DNA of 64,000 nucleotides from Marinobacter sp. S0848L (GTDB lineage Bacteria > Pseudomonadota > Gammaproteobacteria > Pseudomonadales > Oleiphilaceae), in contig NZ_JALKAQ010000001.1 in the NCBI RefSeq assembly GCF_023016065.1, positions 124,001-188,000 on the forward strand, written 5' to 3'. Position 1 is the first letter of the stretch. Every line of letters starts with the position of its first letter. Positions 1-9,691 of the stretch are shown in pieces. Below the pieces are notes generated by a model. It saw nothing but the letters and a program-made list of their open reading frames with translations, searched no databases and had not been told where the DNA came from. Made by a program: the position numbers and the translations under genes.

Positions 1-632
1 CGGTCGCAAAGCTGGTAGAGGCCAACGACATTCGTATCTTTGAACAGGAACTCCGGGACGCCGAGCAAGCGATCGCGCGCTCCAAGCGAGAGCTGGCGCA
101 CCTGATGGCTGAGAAAACCCGGCTCGAGCGCGACAACACCGGTCTGCAAGCGGCTATTAACAAACGGGAGCAACAAGCCAGCCAGGCGCTGGAGCAAAAC
201 GACGAGGCCTTGGCGCTGGAACTGGCCAACCTGATCGCCGAGGATGAAACCGTGCTGCAACGCCAGCAACAACAGCACGCAAAATTACAGCAACAGGAAA
301 GCCAGCTACGCCGACAGCTGCGGGATTCCGGACGGGCACTGAAACATTTTCACAGTGAAATGCGACTGGCGAAAGCCAACCGGCACGCCGAACAGGTCAC
401 TCGACAACTTCGGGGCCACTCAACAGGGTTGCACAGTCACATGGAAGACTTGAACGTATCGGCTGATCGCATTCGCGCTCGCCAAACGGAGGCGGAAGAC
501 GTAGAAGCCGCCTTGACCGAGCTGGATGAAGAACAAAACAACGGGAATTTGAATGCCCGCCTGAAAGCCGCGGGCATCGACAACGAAGCGAACAGTGGAG
601 AAAAAGTGTTGGCTCGCCTAAAAGCCCGCTAG
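1..632 (+). CDS. PspA/IM30-family protein, 5' end cut by the window edge
   Basis: The frame is open from base 3 and ends at a TAG, so the N-terminus lies outside the window. PspA/IM30 proteins are long coiled coils that bind the inner face of the cytoplasmic membrane under envelope stress. Almost the whole product is predicted coiled coil, with a Gln-rich stretch (RQQQQHAKLQQQE) and LRDSGRALKHFHSE. A complete paralogue at 53847-54551 matches it along its length, roughly three residues in four by eye, and shows that about 20 residues are missing here. Its last 15 bases overlap the convergent gene at 618-1292. Assignment to the superfamily is firm, but whether it is the Psp-response protein itself is unknown. 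Confidence 0.85.
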   Translation, partial: VAKLVEANDIRIFEQELRDAEQAIARSKRELAHLMAEKTRLERDNTGLQAAINKREQQASQALEQNDEALALELANLIAEDETVLQRQQQQHAKLQQQESQLRRQLRDSGRALKHFHSEMRLAKANRHAEQVTRQLRGHSTGLHSHMEDLNVSADRIRARQTEAEDVEAALTELDEEQNNGNLNARLKAAGIDNEANSGEKVLARLKAR

Positions 633-1292
633 CGCAACAATATCTGAATACTGTCGCACAGACACGTTCACACCCGCGCTGCGGCCAGCATCGATACGAG
701 AAACTTCGTTCGTCATGGCCGCAGCAATCGTCTCCGCCTCAATGGCACGGTACTTACGCAGCGGCCCGATCAGGGCACGGTTGGCTACCGGCATCACCGC
801 CATACCCAGTGCTTCTGCCGTACGATGCTCGTCACGCTGCCCTAATAGCAGGCTGGGCTGATAGATGGATAGATACGAGAATTCCAAAGCCCGAATGGCG
901 TCTTCCAGCTCACCTTTCACCCGACTGTAAAACACCGAAGAACGCGAAGATGCGCCAATGGCCGACATCAAAATACAGGCTTTCGCGCCCGCTTCTTTCG
1001 CCAAGCTCGCCGCGTTCAGAGCGTAGCTGTAATCCACCTTACGGAACGCTTCTTTAGAGCCGGCTTTTTTGATGGTGGTGCCCAAGCAACACACAAGCAC
1101 GTCAACGTTGAACTCCCCGGCATGAGCATCCATGTCATCAAAATCGATAACCGGTGCTTCCAGATTCGGGTGGCTCCACCCCAAAGGCCGGCGCACCGGC
1201 GCCACGACGGCCGTAATGCCGGGATTGCTCAGCAACTTCTTGACCAACAAACCACCCGTTAACCCCGTCGAACCCAGAACCATAACCTTCAT
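618..1292 (-). CDS. NAD(P)H-binding Rossmann-fold protein, atypical SDR
   Basis: A 224-residue product of the NAD(P)-binding oxidoreductase / NmrA-like type. The N-terminal MVLGSTGLTGGLLVKKLL is a dinucleotide-binding GxxGxxG-type loop, followed by LVCCLGTTIKKAGS and later YSRVKGELEDAI, a Tyr-x3-Lys pair typical of short-chain dehydrogenases. The frame stays open for 29 codons further upstream, but the ATG at 1292 has GGAG seven bases before it and begins the Rossmann fold directly, so this start is preferred. Proteins of this kind often act on quinones or as redox sensors; the substrate cannot be told. It stands alone on this strand and converges on the PspA gene. Confidence 0.8.
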   Translation of the reverse strand: MKVMVLGSTGLTGGLLVKKLLSNPGITAVVAPVRRPLGWSHPNLEAPVIDFDDMDAHAGEFNVDVLVCCLGTTIKKAGSKEAFRKVDYSYALNAASLAKEAGAKACILMSAIGASSRSSVFYSRVKGELEDAIRALEFSYLSIYQPSLLLGQRDEHRTAEALGMAVMPVANRALIGPLRKYRAIEAETIAAAMTNEVSRIDAGRSAGVNVSVRQYSDIVALAGF

Positions 1293-1397
1293 AAAGCGCT
1301 CCGTTGCTGTTTCGCCACTTCTGATCGCGGCACTGATTGCGTAGGATGATACTAACAGGAAGCGGAAGCTGACCCTCACATCATCAATGCAGGTACT

Positions 1398-1811
1398 ATG
1401 CTCAAAATCTCAAACGCCGTAGAAATTGCCGACTGGGAAATCGAAATCACGCAAATTCGAGCCCAAGGCCCCGGCGGCCAGAACGTCAACAAGGTGGCCT
1501 CTGCGGTACACCTTCGCTTCGACATTCAGCGCTCTTCCTTGCCGCCTTTCTATAAGGAGCGACTGATGGCGTTTTCAGACCAACGCATCAGCAAAGAAGG
1601 GATTGTGATCATCAAGGCACAGTCTTCCCGCACCCTGGAACTCAACAAAGAAGACGCGCTAGAGCGCCTGAAAGAACTTATCTTGGAAGCGGTGAAAATC
1701 CAAAAAGCACGGCGACCAACCCGCCCTACCAAAGGTTCCCAACGCCGGCGCGTGGACAAGAAAACTCAGAAAGGTAAAACCAAGGCGCTTAGAGGAAAGG
1801 TCAAAATTTAA
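1398..1811 (+). CDS. arfB: Peptidyl-tRNA hydrolase ArfB (ribosome rescue)
   Basis: ArfB (YaeJ) rescues ribosomes stalled on mRNAs lacking a stop codon by hydrolysing the peptidyl-tRNA ester. The 137-residue product has the release-factor GGQ motif (GPGGQNVNKVASAV, residues about 25-38) and a long Arg/Lys-rich C-terminal tail (KARRPTRPTKGSQRRRVDKK) that in the family inserts into the empty mRNA channel. Length and architecture match ArfB rather than RF1/RF2. The TAA stop is followed immediately by the ATG of the DUF72 gene, so the two are probably co-transcribed. Confidence 0.95.
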   Translation: MLKISNAVEIADWEIEITQIRAQGPGGQNVNKVASAVHLRFDIQRSSLPPFYKERLMAFSDQRISKEGIVIIKAQSSRTLELNKEDALERLKELILEAVKIQKARRPTRPTKGSQRRRVDKKTQKGKTKALRGKVKI

Positions 1812-2657
1812 ATGCCTCTGCCCTACTATCTCGGTTGCCCGCAATGGCAAGACCCAAACTGGACCACACAACTGCCACCCGGAGCATCCGCTCTTGCCCG
1901 CTATGCCCGCGTGTTCAATACCGTTGAGGGCAACACCACTTTTTACGCAACTCCCAGTCAAGCGCAATGCGAACAATGGCGCAAACAGGTGCCGGATGAT
2001 TTCCGCTTTCTGCTCAAGTTGCCCCGAGCACTGACACACGAGCGCATGCTCACAGGAGTGGGGACGGAGTTACAAGCGTTTCTGGATGTGATCGAGCCCT
2101 TGCTGGATGTCCTTGGGCCGATGCTGCTGCAACTACCGGCAAGCTTTGGTCCGAACCGACTCTCGCAACTGTGGCGTTTTCTGGATACGGCACCAGACAC
2201 CTTGGACTGGACTGTAGAAGTAAGAAACCCGGCGTTTTTTGCCAAAGGCGAAGAAGAGAAGGCGCTGAATCAGGGGCTGCGCCAGCGCAAGCTGGCCCGC
2301 GTATGCATGGACAGCCGGGCAGTGTTCTCCGCCGTCCCCGACAACGATGTGATCGTGGATGCCCAGCGCAAAAAGCCTCGGGTTCCCGTTCACTTGCTGC
2401 CCAGCGACGCCCCACCCGTCATCCGCTACATCGGTCACCCGGATTTAGAAACAAACCGGGACTTCCTTGCGCCCTGGGTCACTCGGGTAAAAGGCTGGCT
2501 AGAATCCGGTGTCCAACCCTATGTATTCATGCACATGCCCGATAACGCGCACGCGGTTGCGTTGGCCGAGCTTTGGACGGAGTTATTACGGGCGCAGCTT
2601 CCGAGCTTGGAACCTCTTCCTGTGGATGTTTCAAAACCCCAGCTTGGGCTGTTCTAA
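1812..2657 (+). CDS. DUF72-family protein (YecE-like)
   Basis: A 281-residue protein of the DUF72/YecE family, which adopts a TIM-barrel-like fold and has no established biochemical activity. Family marks are YYLGCPQWQDPNW at the start, NTVEGNTTFYATPS, FLLKLPRALTHER and the C-terminal YVFMHMPDNAHAVALAELW. It starts on the base after the arfB stop, so translation may be coupled. It converges on the DUF4112 gene with a four-base overlap. The family call is secure; function is unknown. Confidence 0.88.
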   Translation: MPLPYYLGCPQWQDPNWTTQLPPGASALARYARVFNTVEGNTTFYATPSQAQCEQWRKQVPDDFRFLLKLPRALTHERMLTGVGTELQAFLDVIEPLLDVLGPMLLQLPASFGPNRLSQLWRFLDTAPDTLDWTVEVRNPAFFAKGEEEKALNQGLRQRKLARVCMDSRAVFSAVPDNDVIVDAQRKKPRVPVHLLPSDAPPVIRYIGHPDLETNRDFLAPWVTRVKGWLESGVQPYVFMHMPDNAHAVALAELWTELLRAQLPSLEPLPVDVSKPQLGLF

Positions 2658-3112
2658 AACAGCAGACTTAACCCACCGGTCACCAGCGCAAACAGAACGG
2701 ACAACCAAATCAGCGTTTTCCAGGGGAATGGTGGCGCAGGCGGCTCTACCTCGAGTTGCTTCTCCAGATAGTTTTTCAGCAACCGTGTATTGCGGGTATT
2801 CGCTTTGAAAATCGCATCAAAGGCATCCCCGAATACCGGCAACAAGCCCCCCACGAAGTCGATGCCCATGTTACGGAGCATCTTCAGCTTAACGCCTTTG
2901 CTTGCCCCAGCTCGCTGGGCTTCCACCAACACATAACTCGCCAGCACCAGACCTGCAACATCGCCCACCACCGGCACCACACCGATAATGGCCTCTGCAC
3001 CGATTTTAAATTTGGTAAACGGGATGCCAATGCTGCTGTCGGTAAAGCGGCTGAACTTATCCAGCCGTGAAAGCGTTGCTCGTTGCCGCGCTTCGATGGG
3101 GGCTTTTGCCAT
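2654..3112 (-). CDS. DUF4112-domain membrane protein
   Basis: A 152-residue protein with the DUF4112 signature: SSIGIPFTKFKIGAEAIIG, then VVPVVGDVAGLVLASYVLVEA, then GLLPVFGDAFDAIFKANTRN. The repeated 'P-V-x-G-D' elements are characteristic. A final hydrophobic segment (about residues 132-152) is probably a transmembrane helix. GGAG lies five bases before the ATG. It is the most upstream gene of a set of minus-strand small genes, but the gaps suggest separate transcription. No function is known for the family. Confidence 0.85.
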   Translation of the reverse strand: MAKAPIEARQRATLSRLDKFSRFTDSSIGIPFTKFKIGAEAIIGVVPVVGDVAGLVLASYVLVEAQRAGASKGVKLKMLRNMGIDFVGGLLPVFGDAFDAIFKANTRNTRLLKNYLEKQLEVEPPAPPFPWKTLIWLSVLFALVTGGLSLLF

Positions 3113-3144
3113 TTGCGCTCCAAACCTGAGGGGAACTCACACGT

Positions 3145-3576
3145 TTATTTGGTCATCTGGCCAACATAGGCTGCAGTGAACGCGGTCTCCTGAAACACCT
3201 TCAGGCCAGTGTCAGAGAACGGGATCGGCAGCGGCTTAGATGCCAACGTGGATTTAATCAATGCGGGCGTCAGCAATTTTACGTCTAACGCCACATCGGT
3301 AATCAACTGAATAGTTGCTTCCAGCTTAAAGCTAATCGCGCCACCTGCAAACTTGCCTTTCGGCATTCGTTCTTTGATGGCAACGCCGGTGACCCCATGT
3401 TCCGCCATCAACTCAGCAAACGCCTTCTGAAACTGTTGCAAGTCTTCGCGGGTGTGATTCTTCGGCAGCGACAATTTGCGCACCTTACACTCCGGCAAAC
3501 TGAACTGGCCACGGTCCAGACTCAGCAAACAGATGACGGCATCGCTGCCACTCAGTTCAACACCACAAATCGTCAT
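3145..3576 (-). CDS. DUF3010-family protein
   Basis: A 143-residue protein recognisable as DUF3010, a small family of gammaproteobacteria with no known function. It opens with MTICGVELSGSDAVICLLS, which resembles the first strand of an RNase H/actin-like ATPase fold (x-G-x-[DE]-x-S-G). It also contains IKERMPKGKFAGGAISFKLE and ends in FKVFQETAFTAAYVGQ-type sequence. The nuclease-like or nucleotide-binding fold is only an impression from the opening motif. Confidence 0.8.
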   Translation of the reverse strand: MTICGVELSGSDAVICLLSLDRGQFSLPECKVRKLSLPKNHTREDLQQFQKAFAELMAEHGVTGVAIKERMPKGKFAGGAISFKLEATIQLITDVALDVKLLTPALIKSTLASKPLPIPFSDTGLKVFQETAFTAAYVGQMTK

Positions 3577-3603
3577 AGAAACTTTCCCAATCTCAAAACA
3601 GCC

Positions 3604-3948
3604 TTAACCACAACACTTCTTGAACTTCAGCCCGCTACCACAACTGCACGGATCGTTGCGCGAAGGCGTTTTAGTTACCGTAACCGTCTCGCCCTTGTTC
3701 AAAATCGCGGTTAATTCACCAATCGAGTCCACCGCGCCGTCACGAGTATCAACGGTAATGTTGGCGTAGAGGTTGGCTTCGGCCACCTGGGCTTCTACTT
3801 CTTCTTTACGAGCCTCACTGGTCACCACCAAGGATAAAGGGAACTTCTCGCTGCCACTCTTCTGGCTGGCGTTGGTTTTAAAACCACCGTAAGCCGTGTG
3901 ATGCTGGCGAGCGTCCTGCCGGCCTTTGTAAAAAAATTTGTCTGACAT
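3604..3948 (-). CDS. SEC-C metal-binding motif protein (PBPRA1643 type)
   Basis: A 114-residue protein ending in the zinc-binding SEC-C motif NDPCSCGSGLKFKKCCG (C-x-C-x8-C-C), the same module found at the C-terminus of SecA. The N-terminal half (FFYKGRQDARQHHTAYGGFKT) matches a small family of SWIM/SEC-C proteins restricted to marine gammaproteobacteria. AGGA lies about seven bases before the ATG. The metal-binding motif is intact; the cellular role is unknown. Confidence 0.88.
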   Translation of the reverse strand: MSDKFFYKGRQDARQHHTAYGGFKTNASQKSGSEKFPLSLVVTSEARKEEVEAQVAEANLYANITVDTRDGAVDSIGELTAILNKGETVTVTKTPSRNDPCSCGSGLKFKKCCG

Positions 3949-4062
3949 GCTGAAATCCTGATGAATGAACGTGCGCCCAGGCTCGCCAAAGATTGCCGAC
4001 CCTCGCGAGGCGACGTTTTAACACGCTTAAGGAATGGGATATATAGGCAGCCGCGTAAATCT

Positions 4063-4575
4063 TTAAGAGCTTTGACTATCCGCTGCATCGTTTGCCGCTT
4101 CCGAAGCTGCGCCCTCTGCATCGCCGTTTTCCTGATTTCGCCCGGCCTCTTTCGCGAGCGCCATGCCACCCTGCATCAATAGAGACTTCATACGGGGGTC
4201 CTTCTGCTCAGCCACGCCTAAGGCAAAAGCCGCCAACGCCGCTTCCAGCGGGTTTTTCTGAATGAGCCGTTTAATCGACGCGATGGGAGAACCGCTCGAG
4301 TGGCCGCTGCCCGAACCTTCTGACTGCTTCGAAGGCAGGGGGCGAGTCATGCGATAAAAGAAAAGGGACAACAACAATAGACAGGACAAGCCCGTCACCG
4401 CCAAAGCGCCGGCCCCGCCCAACAGAGGGGTCAGCGCCAAGGTGGCGGCGTTGACGAGCAAGTAAAAGCCGGTGAGCAACAAGGCAACCAACAACACAAA
4501 GCCCAGCATAAAGCCCAGAAAAGCGGCTATGGCTTTGCGCAGGGCGCCTTGCAGCCAATCCGAATCAGGCATCAT
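4063..4575 (-). CDS. Inner-membrane protein, holin-X/YqjE-like, partner of the DUF883 gene
   Basis: A 170-residue protein with two hydrophobic helices in its first 75 residues (about 20-45 and 50-72), a Ser/Gly-rich linker, a second domain containing KNPLEAALAAFALGVAEQKD, and an acidic tail. Its ATG overlaps the TGA of the upstream DUF883 gene (TGATG), so translation is very likely coupled. Pairing with a DUF883 protein is the arrangement of yqjD-yqjE, where small membrane proteins are made in stationary phase. The sequence itself is too variable for a firm family name. Confidence 0.7.
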   Translation of the reverse strand: MMPDSDWLQGALRKAIAAFLGFMLGFVLLVALLLTGFYLLVNAATLALTPLLGGAGALAVTGLSCLLLLSLFFYRMTRPLPSKQSEGSGSGHSSGSPIASIKRLIQKNPLEAALAAFALGVAEQKDPRMKSLLMQGGMALAKEAGRNQENGDAEGAASEAANDAADSQSS

Positions 4576-4898
4576 CAGCGATCCAAAAACCGACCAACCA
4601 ACACACCGGCAAGGAACATAATAACAATACTGAGGAAGGGCCGCTCCTCAATCTTATGCTCTACACTCTCGACCGCTTTGCCACTGGCATCCCGAGCCCG
4701 GGTGAGCGCTTCGTCACCGCGCTGCTTTACCTGATCAAACGCGGCAAGGCTTTCCCTTCGAATTTCATCCCGTAGATTACTGATGTTGCCCTTTTGGCCA
4801 TCAGCCACACTTTTAGCGAGCGTGGAAAGATCTGCCTGAAGTTTTCTCAGATCCTCACGAACCTGATCGTATTCGCTCTTATCCGATTTTGCTTCCAT
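4575..4898 (-). CDS. DUF883/ElaB/YqjD-family membrane-anchored protein
   Basis: A 107-residue protein with a coiled-coil body (residues about 5-80, rich in Glu/Arg/Lys) and a C-terminal transmembrane segment SIVIMFLAGVLVGRFLDR preceded by IEERPFLS. This is the hallmark of the DUF883 group, whose E. coli members ElaB, YqjD and YgaM bind ribosomes at the membrane in stationary phase. A strong GGAGG sits six bases before the ATG. It is the first gene of a coupled pair with 4063-4575. Confidence 0.87.
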   Translation of the reverse strand: MEAKSDKSEYDQVREDLRKLQADLSTLAKSVADGQKGNISNLRDEIRRESLAAFDQVKQRGDEALTRARDASGKAVESVEHKIEERPFLSIVIMFLAGVLVGRFLDR

Positions 4899-5024
4899 AT
4901 CGTGCCTCCTTATCAGTATCGATAACTGCTATTTCGGCTTTGCCACCCCAACGTGAATACGGATGGCTAACCTCAATCTAGCACAAGGATCGCAACCTGA
5001 AATGAGGACTTGTTAATCTCCGGT

Positions 5025-5411
5025 TCAGAACGAACCGGACAGCACCTCCTGAAGATCGCTCTTCAGCGCTTCGGGCTCAGTGATCCAAAGCTCGCTGTCG
5101 GCACCGGGGAACACGCCAACCTCGAGCTTGTCGCGGGTTAGGCCGGGCACCCACTTCTTGAAGAAGTCTGGCAAAGACAACGCTTTCGGAGACAGATCGC
5201 CGGAACCACTGGCGTAATCAGCCGCAAACGCCTCACTTGGCCATACTGGGAGATAACCAACACCGTCTTCTTCTGACACAATCTTTAGAAACTGGTTATC
5301 GGAATTGACCAGGATCCACAGCTCGCGCTCTTCCACCACGGCATCCAGAAAATAGTCGTATCGTTCCTCGCCATCCATCTCGAGAATCTGGGCTAACGGG
5401 TTATCGCTCAT
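5025..5411 (-). CDS. DUF2750-domain protein
   Basis: A 128-residue acidic protein of the DUF2750 family. It has ERYDYFLDAVVEERELWIL, then LPVWPSEAFAADYA, and ends with DSELWITEPEALKSDLQ, matching the compact arrangement of the family. AAGGA lies before the ATG. It is monocistronic, with about 90-125 bases of non-coding sequence either side. Function is unknown; some relatives occur near immunity-type proteins, but nothing here supports that. Confidence 0.82.
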   Translation of the reverse strand: MSDNPLAQILEMDGEERYDYFLDAVVEERELWILVNSDNQFLKIVSEEDGVGYLPVWPSEAFAADYASGSGDLSPKALSLPDFFKKWVPGLTRDKLEVGVFPGADSELWITEPEALKSDLQEVLSGSF

Positions 5412-5501
5412 TACGGCTTCCTTATGGGAATACGGCCTTTGGCCTGAATTGGAAAGATAGATACGAACGCCCGGATCATACCCAAAGCGTGAGCCTGCGT
5501 C

Positions 5502-6242
5502 TTACCCGGACAACATCATCTCGCCAATCAACCCCAGCATAAAACCGGCCACGGCCCCTAAAGGCGGGCCCCAGTGCTTCTCCAACCGCGACTGCGGTGC
5601 AATATCCTGAAAGATAATGTAAAGAATGCCGCCCGCTGCGAACAACATAATTCCGGACACCAACTGATGCGAATCCGATAAAAAATAATGGCCGGTAGCG
5701 CCAGCCACGGGCCCCAGCAGTGCCATCAAGGCAAAACCACCCACGATTTTCACCCGTCCGTAGTCGGTGGAACGGGTGAGCTCGCGATAAGAGTTAAATC
5801 CTTCTGGCAAATTCTGCAGCGCAATGATGCCAGCCAGCAGAACGCCGCCCTCGCTGGAGACCGAAAACGTAGCCCCTAGCGCCAACGCCTCCGGCACAAA
5901 GTCGGTCAGCATCGCCACCAACTGGCTCGCCGACGTGCCATTAGCCGCCAGCCAGCGATCAATCAACATGAAGGTGATTCCGCCCGCCGCAAAACACGCG
6001 ACAACCGCCGGTATCGCCAGATTGGCTGTTCCCTCTGGCACCAAAACCAACGCCACGGCCGCCAACAGCGCGCCACCGCCGAACGCAATCACGCTATGGT
6101 GCAGTTCGGATTCCAGCCAATCCGGGTGAATACGCTCCACCGATGCCAAGGCTGCCCCCAACGGCATGGCGGCCCCTGCCATCAGCGTGAGCAGTAAAAC
6201 TTGCAACAGGCCGTTAGCTTGAATCGCCTCAACCATTCCCAA
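5502..6242 (-). CDS. ZIP-family divalent metal transporter
   Basis: A 246-residue inner-membrane protein of the ZIP family, which imports Zn2+, Fe2+ and related ions. Eight hydrophobic segments are visible. The metal-site helices are present as MLTDFVPEALALGATFS (helix 4, with E and D in place of the usual H-x3-E pattern) and IALQNLPEGFNSYREL (helix 5, N-x2-P-E-G). The frame begins with TTG at 6242 five bases after AGGA; an ATG two codons later is an alternative start. No regulator lies nearby, so the metal specificity is not determined. Confidence 0.85.
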   Translation of the reverse strand: MGMVEAIQANGLLQVLLLTLMAGAAMPLGAALASVERIHPDWLESELHHSVIAFGGGALLAAVALVLVPEGTANLAIPAVVACFAAGGITFMLIDRWLAANGTSASQLVAMLTDFVPEALALGATFSVSSEGGVLLAGIIALQNLPEGFNSYRELTRSTDYGRVKIVGGFALMALLGPVAGATGHYFLSDSHQLVSGIMLFAAGGILYIIFQDIAPQSRLEKHWGPPLGAVAGFMLGLIGEMMLSG

Positions 6243-6415
6243 TACCGTCCTAGTTGTTCATCCTGAACTATCAGCATAAGCGCCTTGATTACAAAACCAA
6301 AATACGGCCAAACATTACCATCTCGACAATGTTTCGGTTTCCTGCACTGTAAAAAGGTTCAGATTGCCCCAATATAAAAAGCATTCGCTCGCACATTCAA
6401 CATCAGGACCCACGC

Positions 6416-6913
6416 ATGAATGCTATCCTCAAACAGTTCCTCCTAGTCTCCAGTATCTATTTGCTCGCCCCTAACGCCGGCGCGTTTGGTCTGAACGATG
6501 CTCTGAACACCGGCGCCATGGCGCTATCGCCAACGACTGAAGTAAGTGGCGAAGCCCAGCAACTGGTAGGCCAGCTGACCAACGATTTAGGTGTTACCCA
6601 AGCTCAAGCTGTTGGCGGTACCGGCGCCTTGTTACAGTTGGCACAAAACCAACTTGGCCAAGAAGCCATCAACAACTTGAGCGGTGAAACCTCTGGACTG
6701 TCCAGCCTTCTAGGGGGCGGTGGCGGGCTAGCCGAAGGCCTGCTTTCCAACATTTCATCAATGGATGGGGTTCAATCAGCCTTCTCGGCTTTGGGAATGG
6801 ATGCCGCCATGGTGCAGCAGTTTGTTCCGGTTATTCTGGGTTTCCTGGGCAACCAGGGCGTTGGCTCCTCACTGCTGGGGCAACTGCAGGGTCTATGGGC
6901 GCCAGCCGAATAA
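6416..6913 (+). CDS. DUF2780-domain exported protein
   Basis: A 165-residue protein with a signal peptide (KQFLLVSSIYLLAPNAGA, cleavage near residue 23) and a mature part of the DUF2780 type: QQLVGQLTNDLGVTQAQAVGGTGALL, a Gly-rich segment, and MVQQFVPVILGFLGNQG. The family is common in gammaproteobacteria, is periplasmic or secreted, and has no known function. AGGA precedes the ATG. It converges on the hydrolase gene, and the hairpin at 6947-6972 lies just past its stop. Confidence 0.85.
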   Translation: MNAILKQFLLVSSIYLLAPNAGAFGLNDALNTGAMALSPTTEVSGEAQQLVGQLTNDLGVTQAQAVGGTGALLQLAQNQLGQEAINNLSGETSGLSSLLGGGGGLAEGLLSNISSMDGVQSAFSALGMDAAMVQQFVPVILGFLGNQGVGSSLLGQLQGLWAPAE

Positions 6914-6943
6914 TCCGGCACCCGATCATTTAGCCTTAATGTC

Positions 6944-7843
6944 TTATCCGAACGCTCTCCCCAGCGTTCGGATACAGGCAATGGGCTGATCAATCAGCGG
7001 CACATGCCCGCTGTTTTCTAGGGTGACCAGTCTCGCGTTAGGCAGCGCAGCGGCCATGCGCGCCTGCCCCTCCCAAGGGTACATTTCCGAACGACGACCC
7101 GCGATCACCGTGGTCGGCACGTCCAGAATTGGCAAAAGCCCACGAAAGTCGTACTCCCGCTCTGTGTAGGCACGCATGTGCTGATACAAGGTGTACCAGT
7201 TATCCAACGGCACAAGCTGACGAGAAATTTGCGGCACCCGCATGAGCTGCCCCGCGCTCCATTTCATCCAATCGCGACTCAGCGCCGCGCCCATGAAACC
7301 GGCCAAATCCTCATGCAACTGCTTTCGTAGCGATAACGGTAGCGCCTCATAGGGAGTTTGAGGATCAATCTTCGACACCGTATCCAGTAACGGTTGCCAT
7401 CCCCGAATTCGCTCCGGCCCCTGCTCTCCGAAAATGCCCCACGGCCAGTCCGGGGCATGAGATATACGCGGAGCCTGATCAATATGGACGTAATGGCGGA
7501 TAGCCTCGGTGCCGAACATTTCCATATAGCGCAATGACGTACTGGCCCCCATGGAGATGCCGCCCAAACCAACCGGTTTGCCGTAACTGTAGGCACGGAT
7601 GACGGCATCCAGATCCTTGGCGTGGCTGGTCAGCACACAGGGTTCGCTGCAGCTCAGCCGCGAAGATCCGCCAAATCCTCGAAAGTCGGGAAGTACAAAC
7701 CGGAACTTATGCGCCAACGGCAACACAATCGGCAACCAATGGCGGCTTTCCATACCAAAACCATGAAGCAGGATAACCACCGGCCCACGGCCAATTTCCC
7801 GTACTTTCAGCCTGGCGCCATCGTGTGCCGTAACTCGTGCCAT
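6944..7843 (-). CDS. Alpha/beta hydrolase
   Basis: A 299-residue alpha/beta-hydrolase. HGFGMESRHW gives the oxyanion loop, LPDFRGFGGS the next strand, GGISMGAS the nucleophile elbow (Ser in G-x-S-x-G), and ENSGHVPLID the catalytic His. The acid is probably in IAGRRSEMYPW. The frame opens 12 codons earlier, but the ATG at 7843 has GGAG about 11 bases upstream and no comparable ribosome site precedes 7879. Relatives include haloalkane dehalogenase-like enzymes, esterases and lactonases; the substrate is unknown. Confidence 0.83.
   Translation of the reverse strand: MARVTAHDGARLKVREIGRGPVVILLHGFGMESRHWLPIVLPLAHKFRFVLPDFRGFGGSSRLSCSEPCVLTSHAKDLDAVIRAYSYGKPVGLGGISMGASTSLRYMEMFGTEAIRHYVHIDQAPRISHAPDWPWGIFGEQGPERIRGWQPLLDTVSKIDPQTPYEALPLSLRKQLHEDLAGFMGAALSRDWMKWSAGQLMRVPQISRQLVPLDNWYTLYQHMRAYTEREYDFRGLLPILDVPTTVIAGRRSEMYPWEGQARMAAALPNARLVTLENSGHVPLIDQPIACIRTLGRAFG
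6947..6972. terminator. Perfect 10-bp hairpin between convergent genes
   Basis: TCCGAACGCT and AGCGTTCGGA form a perfect 10-bp stem around a six-base loop. It covers the last codons of the minus-strand hydrolase gene and follows the DUF2780 stop by about 33 bases. No T-run follows on either side, so it could be a weak or Rho-assisted terminator or simply an RNA-stabilising hairpin. Confidence 0.45.
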
Positions 7844-7912
7844 CTTTACTCTTGCTCCGCTGGGTTCAATGGCCGACATTGTCTATGGGCTGACAAGAAC
7901 GCCGCAATGGGC

Positions 7913-8881
<969 letters not shown>

Positions 8882-8903
8882 TCACTTTTTTAGTGGATAG
8901 TAT

Positions 8904-9542
8904 TCAAAGCGACATCTGGATCAGCCAAACCGGCTTTATACCCAGTGCCTGCCGCGCGCCTTCCGCTTCCGGCCAAGTCAGCAACCAGCCAAGCACGGCG
9001 AGGTTCAGAAGTACCTGGAGCCAGAAGGTTGCCTGAAACGAAGCTTTTCGGGTTTTGTGCCGAAAGAACTGCTGACCTACCAAAGCCCCCGGCCAGCCAC
9101 AGAGAAGCTCAAACAAGTGCAATCGCCCCTCCGGCACCCGCCGATTACCCCGTTCCGCCGCACCTTTATCAACAGCGTACATCAGAAACGTTATCAGGCT
9201 CATCACGCCGTAAGCCGCGGGAAGCAGCAGCGGCACATAGCCCAGCCAACTCAGCAGTGAAAGTGCGCCTAACACCCCGGCAGCAACCAATAACCCCAAC
9301 CAAACACCCGGCGCGACGGAGGCACTCAAGCGAGCCGCGCCGGCATACTGAAACTGCGACGCTCGCAACCGCCCTTGCTTGTCTTTAGTGAGCGCGAAAT
9401 TCACTTGGCGCCCGGAGGAAGGCCGGCCCTGCCCCTGATAAGCGCTAATGTGTGCGAAGATGCGGTCGCCACCGTTTTCCGGAGTGATAAAGCCAAAGCC
9501 TTTGGCGTCGTTCCATGACGTGAGTGATCCTTTCTGATTCAA
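8904..9542 (-). CDS. Cold-shock domain / DUF1294 fusion membrane protein, probable TTG start
   Basis: The product joins an N-terminal cold-shock OB domain ([21 protein letters not shown] with RNP-like aromatic residues) to a C-terminal DUF1294 integral membrane domain with three or four helices and the motif LLCGWPGALVGQQFFRHK. The frame is open up to 9641 with ATGs at 9593 and 9557, but neither has a ribosome site. A perfect AAGGAG lies inside that extension six bases before an in-frame TTG at 9542. Starting there gives MNQKGSLTSWNDAKG, the usual N-terminal length for this family. A TATAAT at about 9602 on this strand would also fit a start at 9557 or later. Confidence 0.82.
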   Translation of the reverse strand: MNQKGSLTSWNDAKGFGFITPENGGDRIFAHISAYQGQGRPSSGRQVNFALTKDKQGRLRASQFQYAGAARLSASVAPGVWLGLLVAAGVLGALSLLSWLGYVPLLLPAAYGVMSLITFLMYAVDKGAAERGNRRVPEGRLHLFELLCGWPGALVGQQFFRHKTRKASFQATFWLQVLLNLAVLGWLLTWPEAEGARQALGIKPVWLIQMSL

Positions 9543-9691
9543 TGTATGCTCCTTCATGATGGCAGCGATGTGGGTTTTCTTTATCGGTATCATCGCATTA
9601 TATGCAGGCGCAGCCCCAGCGGGATTCGTTTTCAGGGGCACTTAACACGCATAACCTGAAAACAGTGTTCAGCAACAGGAGATCTAGTTCA

